Shown here: positions 19,026-25,382 of the stretch, in pieces
Position numbering within the stretch: the first letter of the stretch is position 1
Layout of the letters: each line of letters begins with the position of its first letter
Source: Bacteroidales bacterium
GTDB lineage: Bacteria; Bacteroidota; Bacteroidia; Bacteroidales; UBA932
Assembly (NCBI GenBank): GCA_017555965.1
Contig: JAFZFH010000129.1
Coordinates: forward strand, 19,846-83,845
Length of the DNA: 64,000 nucleotides
Direction: 5' to 3'
The notes under the pieces: generated by a model
The model's input: the letters and a program-made list of their open reading frames with translations, nothing else
Database searches by the model: none
What the model was told of the DNA's origin: nothing
Position numbers and translations under genes: made by a program

Positions 19026-20723
19026 CTAGAATGAAGCCGTGAGGCTTAAGTTCGCACCGGTGTATGCCGGAATTGCACGGCATACTCCACCGGAACAGAT
19101 ATAACCGGCTCTGTAACGGCCATAACCTGCTGCAACGCGAAGATTTGACATCGAGAAGCTCACTCCTGCATTGTAGTAATGAAGCTTTGTGTCACCGTGG
19201 TTCCACATATCGCTTGCAAATACGCTCCAATGCGGTGCGAAGTTCACTTCAAGAAGTCCGGCCATCCAGTCCTTCTGATCATCCTTTGAAGAAAGGTACT
19301 GAAGTTCCAGACGGCTCGAAAGCTTCGATGTCCACTTGTAAAGCATGTCAGCGACAACAACATGAGCAGTACCGATATAACGTCCGGTCATCTCATGATG
19401 CTTGTTGTAATCCTGCATGCAGTACATGAGGGTACTCTTGAACTTCTTCGTCCACTGTTTCTCAACATCGATGCTGAAATCGCGGTAAAGAAGCTCGCTT
19501 CCTTCAGTACCGCCATTCTCATTGAGAGAATACCATGAAGAGAAGTTTGCATGCACCTTCATTCCCCTCTTTCCTCCGAGCTTTGTACCACGACGGAAAT
19601 TGTAGAATGCATCGATCTGTCCACCGATCTCACCTGCCTTGATGACCTTATCGCCGACCTGAGGGCTGTAAGGGTTGAGGGTGGTAAGCATATAGGTGTA
19701 CTGTGTGGACATGGCAGGACGGTACGACAGCATGTTTGCAGCAGACTCATACCCGTTGTCGGAACCATTGTAATTATAGATCCTCTGATTCATTCGCTGC
19801 ATGCGTCGTCCTGTCACAGTAAGACCAAGTCCGTTACCGTTATATCCCAATTCAACCAGCTGAGCGTTACCGTTCTCAGCCTTTCTTCCGTTCATGGCAG
19901 CAGGAACACTGACAATCTGCTTTCCCGCATCAACATATTCCCCCTTGAAGAAGAATCCGTCATAGTCCATATTGAGACGACCGGACCAGCCGATATTGTT
20001 TTCAAGGCATCCTGCTTCCGAAAGCTTCTCAAAATCAACCGGAATTGCCTCATGTTTGTTGAGAACAGAACCCTCGAGCGAAAGCGAAAGAGCATCCATA
20101 CCCAGAAGGCGTGAGATCGAAATGCTGAGATCTGCACCTGCTACATTGACATCCGTAAGTCCGAAACCGAAGAAATCACCCTCGTATCCCATCATGGCGA
20201 CATTGTCGCTGATCTTGCCCAGTCTTGGAATACCCCAGAAAGCCTTGAAGGCAATCTTGTCTTCCCAACCGTATGTTGCCCTTACTCCAAGAAGAGCATT
20301 GTTGAGTCCAAGCATTCTGTCCTCCCAGCTTCTGAAGAGAAGTCCGCTTCCGAACTGGTCGTAGAATGTACCTGCAGTCACAGAGTATGACTTGTCCTTC
20401 CAGGAAACATAAAGATTGCTGAGTGCAAGTACATTCTCCGAAATCGGATAACCGACAAGCGTCGGAGAATACATCTCCATCTGCAATCCGGCAGAAAGGC
20501 GGTCCTTGTAGTAATCCACCTTCAGATAGTCATTGGAAGCGAATGTATTTCCATCCTTGAGTTGAGGCTGCATTGACGGATAAAAGTCATTTGCAACATC
20601 TTCCACATAGAGATTGTTGTTGGACTCAAGGCTTCCGGTAACATAGCCCCAATCCTTCTTCTCCTGGGCAGATGCCGCTGCAGCAAAAGCAAGGCATAGA
20701 ATTGCAAGAACTGTCTTCTTCAT
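19026..20723 (-). CDS. DUF6029-type outer-membrane beta-barrel
   Basis: This 565-residue protein has a clear signal peptide ending in ASAQ, many amphipathic beta strands and a terminal Phe, so it is probably an outer-membrane barrel. It is the paralogue of the protein at 11958-13589: both share TAGTFYDQFGSGLLFRSWED, the KKFKSTL strand region, WSVxAxDMxNHGDTKxHYYN and YICSGGVCR. Cys543 and Cys548 form the conserved pair close to the C-terminus. The gene starts 6 nt after a TlpA-like thioredoxin gene, so the two are very probably co-transcribed. The transported or bound substrate is unknown. Confidence 0.8.
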   Translation of the reverse strand: MKKTVLAILCLAFAAAASAQEKKDWGYVTGSLESNNNLYVEDVANDFYPSMQPQLKDGNTFASNDYLKVDYYKDRLSAGLQMEMYSPTLVGYPISENVLALSNLYVSWKDKSYSVTAGTFYDQFGSGLLFRSWEDRMLGLNNALLGVRATYGWEDKIAFKAFWGIPRLGKISDNVAMMGYEGDFFGFGLTDVNVAGADLSISISRLLGMDALSLSLEGSVLNKHEAIPVDFEKLSEAGCLENNIGWSGRLNMDYDGFFFKGEYVDAGKQIVSVPAAMNGRKAENGNAQLVELGYNGNGLGLTVTGRRMQRMNQRIYNYNGSDNGYESAANMLSYRPAMSTQYTYMLTTLNPYSPQVGDKVIKAGEIGGQIDAFYNFRRGTKLGGKRGMKVHANFSSWYSLNENGGTEGSELLYRDFSIDVEKQWTKKFKSTLMYCMQDYNKHHEMTGRYIGTAHVVVADMLYKWTSKLSSRLELQYLSSKDDQKDWMAGLLEVNFAPHWSVFASDMWNHGDTKLHYYNAGVSFSMSNLRVAAGYGRYRAGYICSGGVCRAIPAYTGANLSLTASF

Positions 20724-20729
20724 AGGAAA

Positions 20730-21221
20730 TTATTTGCGGACAGACTTCTTCACTGCTTCGAAAAGCTCGACCTCACCACCCTGCACATAAGCAGTGTGCG
20801 AGAATACGATCTTTCCCTTAGCATCAATCACGAAAACGTGAGGTACTACAGGTACATTCATCGCTCTCATGAAATCCTGGTTCTTGTCGAAAAGGAGTGT
20901 GAAGTCAGAGCCCCAGCCTCTTCCCTCAGCGAAAGACTTTGCCTTTGCAAGCTGTCTGCTGTCGTCAGTTGAAACTGCAACAACACGGAAGTCAACCTCC
21001 TCCAACCAATCCGGAAGAGACTCGTAGATAGCCTCAAGCTCACGGATACATGGTTTGCATGTAGTTGACCAGAAAGATACGATCATCGGAGTAGCCTCCT
21101 CGAGAAGTGACGCTGTATCGAAAGTCTCACCTTTCGAATTCTCAACCTTCACAGAAGGAACCTGAGCGAACGCAGATGCCGCTACAAGCATAGCAGCAAG
21201 GCAAAAAAGAAATCTTTTCAT
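20730..21221 (-). CDS. TlpA-like periplasmic thioredoxin-family protein
   Basis: This 163-residue protein has an N-terminal signal peptide ending in AFAQ and a thioredoxin/AhpC-TSA fold. The active-site motif is CKPC (near residue 56) in SFWSTTCKPCIREL, and the cis-Pro loop is in VPVVPHVFVID. It should act as a periplasmic thiol-disulfide oxidoreductase. It has no lipobox, so it is probably soluble. It is the first gene of the right envelope cluster, 6 nt ahead of the DUF6029-type barrel gene, which suggests that the barrel or its partners are redox substrates. This partner assignment is inference. Confidence 0.88.
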   Translation of the reverse strand: MKRFLFCLAAMLVAASAFAQVPSVKVENSKGETFDTASLLEEATPMIVSFWSTTCKPCIRELEAIYESLPDWLEEVDFRVVAVSTDDSRQLAKAKSFAEGRGWGSDFTLLFDKNQDFMRAMNVPVVPHVFVIDAKGKIVFSHTAYVQGGEVELFEAVKKSVRK

Positions 21222-21250
21222 ATAAAAATCCGGTTATTTACAATACGACG

Positions 21251-21288
21251 CGCCCCTACCCAGAAGGGCGAACAACGGGGCGAAGGTA
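21251..21288 (-). promoter_or_regulatory. Probable promoter and structured leader of the TlpA-like gene
   Basis: On the minus strand TACCTTCG (21281-21288) matches TAnnTTTG except at one base. The leader just after it holds CGCCCC, which can pair with either of two G-rich segments (CGCCC and GGGGCG partners at 21251-21256, 21266-21270 and 21277-21282), so two alternative hairpins are possible. No known riboswitch is recognised. Confidence 0.3.
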
Positions 21289-21345
21289 GATATAATTCTC
21301 CTTTTTATGAAATAAAATCTGCAAAATTCAGCAACTATGGTCTCA

Positions 21346-22167
21346 TTACGATATGTTTTGCATCATTTCATACAGTAAAACAGTCTGCTTTGCCTCCTTT
21401 ACATCATGAACTCTAAGTACATCGGCACCGCCGATAAGAGCGGCCATATGTACAGCCTGAGTAGGGGACAAGGCTTCATCATGAGTGATACCCAAAGGTT
21501 TGTATATCATACTTTTACGAGACACCCCAACCAATACTCCCGATGCTGTTCCGGAGATGGATTCCCGTATCTGAGGGAGGGATGCAAGCAACCTGTAATT
21601 CTGTTCCACCGTCTTGGCGAAACCGAATCCGGGATCAAGAATCCAGCGACGTATTCCTGCATCTTGAGCCTTGAGTGAAAACTCACGGAAATAACGTATG
21701 ACCTCAGCAACAACATCGTCATACCCGGTCAGGGACTGCATGGTCAGAGAGGTACCCCTCTTATGCATGGCGACATACTCCAGACCAAGCTTTCCGACAG
21801 TGGCGAGCATCTCAGAATCATCCTCGCCGGCAGATATGTCATTCACGATAAAGTCTCCGATAAGGCCATATGCTTTTTCCACCACTGATGCCCAATATGT
21901 GTCGATGGAGACACGAAGATCAGGAAAAGAGCGACGGAGAGCTGCCAGCACCGGCTCCAGTCTTCGCCATTCCTCATCTGCACCGACAGGAACAGAACCA
22001 GGACGGGACGAGCATGCTCCGATATCGACTATATCGGCACCTTCCATGACCATCTTCTCCACCCTGCGCAAGGCGGCATCCACATCAGCACACCGGCTCT
22101 GTGCAAAGTAAGAGTCATCTGTCAGATTGACGATGCCCATAAGTTCTATCTTTCTGTCCGTATTCAT
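21346..22167 (-). CDS. folP: Dihydropteroate synthase
   Basis: This 273-residue TIM-barrel enzyme joins p-aminobenzoate to dihydropterin pyrophosphate in cytoplasmic folate synthesis. It shows MGIVNLTDDSYF (the usual NVTPDSF motif, here without the Pro), DIGACSSRPGS for the sulfonamide-loop region, VNDIS, the DPGFGFAKT pterin-binding motif and GVSRKS. The length is normal. The ATG at 22167 lies only 8 nt from a TAATTTTG box, so the leader is very short. It is divergent from tmk, with a dispersed palindromic repeat between the two promoters. Confidence 0.95.
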   Translation of the reverse strand: MNTDRKIELMGIVNLTDDSYFAQSRCADVDAALRRVEKMVMEGADIVDIGACSSRPGSVPVGADEEWRRLEPVLAALRRSFPDLRVSIDTYWASVVEKAYGLIGDFIVNDISAGEDDSEMLATVGKLGLEYVAMHKRGTSLTMQSLTGYDDVVAEVIRYFREFSLKAQDAGIRRWILDPGFGFAKTVEQNYRLLASLPQIRESISGTASGVLVGVSRKSMIYKPLGITHDEALSPTQAVHMAALIGGADVLRVHDVKEAKQTVLLYEMMQNIS

Positions 22168-22175
22168 ATCGTCCG

Positions 22176-22183
22176 CAAAATTA
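22176..22183 (-). promoter_or_regulatory. -7 promoter box for folP
   Basis: On the minus strand this reads TAATTTTG, a match to TAnnTTTG. It lies 8 nt before the folP ATG, which would make the mRNA nearly leaderless. Confidence 0.45.
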
Positions 22184-22189
22184 CTAAAA

Positions 22190-22217
22190 AGATTTCTCGG
22201 CCTCGCTCGAAATGACA
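22190..22217 (-). repeat. Dispersed palindromic element, TGTCATTTCGAGC type
   Basis: On the minus strand the element reads TGTCATTTCGAGCGAGGC followed by CGAGAAATCT. This layout (TGTCAT, C/G-rich palindrome, AATCT) is familiar as a short repeat scattered between genes in many Bacteroidetes genomes. It has the same plan as the elements at 24247-24271 and 57134-57160 in this window. It sits exactly between the folP and tmk promoters. Confidence 0.55.
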
Positions 22218-22226
22218 GTTTTTGAT

Positions 22227-22234
22227 TAACTTTG
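22227..22234 (+). promoter_or_regulatory. -7 promoter box for tmk
   Basis: TAACTTTG matches TAnnTTTG and leaves a leader of about 50 nt before the tmk ATG. No -33 box is clear. Confidence 0.5.
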
Positions 22235-22290
22235 TATGATTATGCACTTCTTGCGGGAAGAAATAAGGTCAAACTAAACAAAACACAGAC

Positions 22291-22971
22291 ATGCTGGTAG
22301 TACTAGAGGGCCTGGACGGAGCAGGCAAGTCCACACAGGTCAAGAAACTGAGACAATATCTTGAAAGTCTTTTCGGAAATCTTGAATACATACACTTTCC
22401 ACGTTATGATGCTCCAGTATATGGAGAGCTTATAAGCCGTTTCCTCCGCGGAGATTTCGGTTCAAATGAGACAGTACACCCGCAGCTGGTGGCTCTTCTG
22501 TTTGCAGAAGACAGACATGGAGCAGCCCCTGACATGAAGAAGGCACTCAACGCTGGAGGCACAGTACTGCTCGACAGATATGTATACTCCAACATCGCAT
22601 ATCAGTGCGCAAAGCTCAAGAACAGCGAAGAGGCTGCAGATCTCAGAGAATGGATATTCAACACTGAATACGGTGATTTTGACCTTCCTAGACCGGACCT
22701 GAACATCTTCCTGGATGTTCCTATCGGCTTTGTGGAGTCAAAGCTCAAGAGCCAGAGAGGTGGCACCGACAGAGATTATCTGGAAGGAGGTCAGGACATT
22801 CATGAAGCTGACATCGAATTCCAGAAAAGAGTACGCGATATCTACAGAAGACAGTGCGAAATCGACCCTAAGTTCATCAGAATCGACTGTTCTGACGAGA
22901 ACGGAAACATGCTTCCGCCAAATGCAATCTTCGATAAGGTCAAGGCAGTCGTTGACTCCGCAATCCAGTAA
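22291..22971 (+). CDS. tmk: Thymidylate kinase
   Basis: This 226-residue kinase phosphorylates dTMP to dTDP. The P-loop is GLDGAGKST at residues 7-15, the DR[YV] motif appears as LLDRYVYSN near residue 92, and the lid-region arginines lie around QRGGTDRDYLE. The length is slightly above the usual 205-215, with a longer segment between the DRY and lid motifs, as in other Bacteroidetes. The next gene begins 6 nt after the stop, so the two are likely co-transcribed. Confidence 0.95.
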   Translation: MLVVLEGLDGAGKSTQVKKLRQYLESLFGNLEYIHFPRYDAPVYGELISRFLRGDFGSNETVHPQLVALLFAEDRHGAAPDMKKALNAGGTVLLDRYVYSNIAYQCAKLKNSEEAADLREWIFNTEYGDFDLPRPDLNIFLDVPIGFVESKLKSQRGGTDRDYLEGGQDIHEADIEFQKRVRDIYRRQCEIDPKFIRIDCSDENGNMLPPNAIFDKVKAVVDSAIQ

Positions 22972-22977
22972 ATACAT

Positions 22978-24150
22978 ATGAAATACATTCTGCTCCGCCT
23001 CAAGCGCTTCTGCGGCTTCATCACAGGTTTCGTCTTCTTCATAGGAGGCATCCTCAAGTTAATGGACCCGGTCGGGGCCGGACTTGTCATGGGAGAATAT
23101 CTTGACTTCATGCACATGAAGTTCCTAGGATTCGCAGCCAAACCTCTCGGACTTGCATTCGCACTTGCCGAGACGGTCATAGGTACTGCGCTCATCACAG
23201 GAGTATGGAGGAAGATAACCGGCATTGCTGCGCTCGCATTCCAGAGCTTCTTTACAATGCTTACCTTAGCACTGGTAACATTCAATCCACAGATGGACTG
23301 CGGATGCTTCGGCGAAGCGGTCCACCTCACCCATATGGAGACATTCGTGAAGAATATTGTCCTTCTTGTACTGATCTGTGCCTATCTGTTCCCTGCAAGA
23401 ATGCTTGGAGTCAACAAAAGAAGAAAATATGTTTCCTTTGCCCTGGTGATGATCTCGGTTCTCACATTTACTGTCTATTCATGGAGACATATCCCACTTG
23501 TGGATTATACAGACTACGAGACAGGAGCGCTGCTCAAGAGCGGAGAGGCCATTTCTTATGGCGAGGATCTGTACAAGGCCGTATTCGTCTATGAAAAGGA
23601 TGGAGAAGAAAAGATTTTCGACCTTGAAGAACTGCCGGACTCGACATGGAACTTTGTAAGGACAGAAACCGTTCAGTCTGCAGCAGAGGACTCATCCGGT
23701 CTTATCGACCTTTCATTCTACGATGCTGACGGCAATTACATGGACCACCTCGCAGCGGAAGGCCGTGTGATAGTCGTTTCCGTATATGATCCGACCATGA
23801 AGGAGCAGAACTGGAGGAAAGTGGAGACATTCATCAAAAATGCTCAGGAAGCCGGCTTCAACGCATTCCTGCTTGTTTCAGGAACTCCGGAAGTACAGTT
23901 GGACATTCCTATATATACTGCGGATTTCAAGACACTTCTGGCTATGAACCGTTCCAACGGAGGAGCGACATATTTCAGTGAGGGATATCTTGTGCGCAAG
24001 TGGTCAAGAAGAAGTCTTCCGGACATGGATAACCTCAATAAACTGTTCCAGGAAGACGAGACTGAAACAGTCATATATCATGACACAAAAGGAAGCCTTG
24101 GCTTCCAAGGCTTCCTTTTATATGTTTTTGCAGTAATGCTGCTGCTGTAG
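22978..24150 (+). CDS. DoxX/MauE-like membrane protein (BT_3928 type)
   Basis: This 390-residue inner-membrane protein has an N-terminal DoxX/MauE-like bundle of about four helices with the motif MDCGCFGEAVH near residue 105, a further helix near 150, and a C-terminal soluble part (residues 200-360) that resembles a thioredoxin-like fold without CxxC. The CGCFG motif is typical of MauE-like proteins thought to handle disulfides. Such proteins are widespread in Bacteroidales and annotated as the BT_3928 family. The last 25 or so residues are encoded across a perfect terminator hairpin at 24087-24119 and look like a read-through extension after a lost stop codon. It starts 6 nt after tmk. Confidence 0.8.
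   Translation: MKYILLRLKRFCGFITGFVFFIGGILKLMDPVGAGLVMGEYLDFMHMKFLGFAAKPLGLAFALAETVIGTALITGVWRKITGIAALAFQSFFTMLTLALVTFNPQMDCGCFGEAVHLTHMETFVKNIVLLVLICAYLFPARMLGVNKRRKYVSFALVMISVLTFTVYSWRHIPLVDYTDYETGALLKSGEAISYGEDLYKAVFVYEKDGEEKIFDLEELPDSTWNFVRTETVQSAAEDSSGLIDLSFYDADGNYMDHLAAEGRVIVVSVYDPTMKEQNWRKVETFIKNAQEAGFNAFLLVSGTPEVQLDIPIYTADFKTLLAMNRSNGGATYFSEGYLVRKWSRRSLPDMDNLNKLFQEDETETVIYHDTKGSLGFQGFLLYVFAVMLLL
24087..24119 (+). terminator. Intrinsic terminator inside the 3' end of an ORF
   Basis: AAAAGGAAGCCTTGG and its exact complement form a 15-bp stem with the loop CTT. A- and T-runs at the two feet make it usable in both directions between these convergent genes. It lies before the stop codon at 24148 of the upstream ORF, not after it. 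Confidence 0.8.
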
Positions 24151-24271
24151 ATTCCCGATCTGGTCGGGAATGACCAGGTGTTGTCCGGAATGACCCGGTG
24201 TTGGTAGGGAATGACCCGGTGTTGATCGGGAATCGACGATTATACAGTCATTCCCGACTCGATCGGGAATC
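24151..24271. repeat. Tandem GGGAATGACCCGGTG array with palindromic ends
   Basis: This 121-nt intergenic stretch holds about 3.5 degenerate copies of a 20-21 nt unit with core GGGAATGACCCGGTG (starting near 24160, 24181, 24201 and 24222). It is framed by two palindromes, ATTCCCGATCTGGTCGGGAAT (split as ATTCCCGA/TCGGGAAT, 24151-24171) and ATTCCCGA-CTCGA-TCGGGAAT (24250-24270). The right end (GTCATTCCCGACTCGA then TCGGGAATCTT) has the plan of a dispersed palindromic element. It lies between convergent genes. Confidence 0.75.
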
Positions 24272-24272
24272 T

Positions 24273-25382
24273 TTACTTGTATTCGAATGGAGTCGGCTCG
24301 TCGATAGGAACATCCACTGCATTACATACAGTATATTTCGAACCGTCAGCTGCCGAAACCACAACTGCAAGGTGGAGATTCTCTTTCTTCCATGCCTTCT
24401 TCACATTCATCACGAATGTCTTCTCAGCAGTCTTGCCGGCCTTGATTGTACCAAGCGGCTTTCCTGCCCACTCTCCGTCATATCTTGAGTCAATGAGACG
24501 TACACAATTTTCGTGTGTGTTATATGACGAATCACCTACATTGTCATTATCTGCCTGCTGGCCATAGATGTCATCCTCAAGAAGCCATGCTCCAACTCTG
24601 TAATCACCCTCAACTGCAGCCTTTACAGAAACTCTGATAACGAGGGTACCGTCATCGTAAAGCTTAGGATTCACTGAGATTCCTGCCTTAGCCCCAGACT
24701 TAAGGTCATCGTTGATAAGGCTGTACAACGCAGCTGAACCGCTGCTGTGTGAGAATCCCTGAGTAAGGTTCACATGAAGGTAAGGATAGTTGTTCACCTT
24801 AGGAGCTGAAATATATGCAGGATCTGAATTCGAATACGAATGAACCGCCGCAAGCACAGCCTTGTCAGGAATTGTATTGTCAGCCATCAAACCCTTGAGG
24901 ATCTTGATCATGTAAGGACAATATCCGCATCCTGTACCTGTATACTGGGTAAGGAATGTACGATGTACGAATGATGTCTTGGAAGCCGCAGGGTCCGCCA
25001 CAACCTCAGGAACTGCTACAGAGATAGCCTTTACTGTAACCAGGCCGTTGTCATCCAGCTTCTTGTCGAATGTGCTGTATGTACCGTAAGTAGCCCAGAA
25101 CTTATACTCTCCGTTTGCAGTGGCAGTGAACTTGCCGTCAACAAGAGCAAGCTCTTCGTTCTTGTCATTGTAGATGACTGCCTCTGATGTAATATCCTTT
25201 CCATCCAGATACACAGTCAAAGTAGAGGCATCCGCTCCGTTTGCCTGGATGACATCCTTATCTGCAACAAGATAGAAGTCCTTAGCTCCTACACCCTCGT
25301 TGCCACTGTTGTTGTTTTCGCCACAGGCAAAAAGCATCACTGCTGCTGCGAGCAGTGATGCGATTTTAAAAATATTCTTCAT
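24273..25382 (-). CDS. Omp28-related lipoprotein
   Basis: This 369-residue lipoprotein has the lipobox LFAC, a Gly/Asn linker, an Ig-like N-terminal domain (residues 35-115) and one Omp28-type thioredoxin-like module with GTGCGYCPYM near residue 150. The C-terminal 100 residues form an all-beta domain with the WLLEDDIYGQQ pattern also seen in the triple-module protein at 9299-11947. It should be anchored to the outer membrane. The CxxC site suggests a redox role, which is inference. Its start codon shares one base with the stop of the 900-residue lipoprotein gene, so the pair is translationally coupled. Confidence 0.82.
   Translation of the reverse strand: MKNIFKIASLLAAAVMLFACGENNNSGNEGVGAKDFYLVADKDVIQANGADASTLTVYLDGKDITSEAVIYNDKNEELALVDGKFTATANGEYKFWATYGTYSTFDKKLDDNGLVTVKAISVAVPEVVADPAASKTSFVHRTFLTQYTGTGCGYCPYMIKILKGLMADNTIPDKAVLAAVHSYSNSDPAYISAPKVNNYPYLHVNLTQGFSHSSGSAALYSLINDDLKSGAKAGISVNPKLYDDGTLVIRVSVKAAVEGDYRVGAWLLEDDIYGQQADNDNVGDSSYNTHENCVRLIDSRYDGEWAGKPLGTIKAGKTAEKTFVMNVKKAWKKENLHLAVVVSAADGSKYTVCNAVDVPIDEPTPFEYK
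25329..25361 (-). promoter_or_regulatory. Terminator-like hairpin inside a signal-peptide coding region
   Basis: On the minus strand GCATCACTGCT and AGCAGTGATGC form a perfect 11-bp stem with a 6-nt loop, followed by TTTTT. It lies within about codons 7-18 of the Omp28-related gene. It could attenuate transcription into that gene, but repetitive Ala/Leu codons could also create it by chance. Confidence 0.3.

Noticed and set aside
24151-24271. CRISPR-like reading of the tandem repeat
   Set aside because: The units are adjacent without spacers and diverge strongly, so it is a degenerate tandem repeat.
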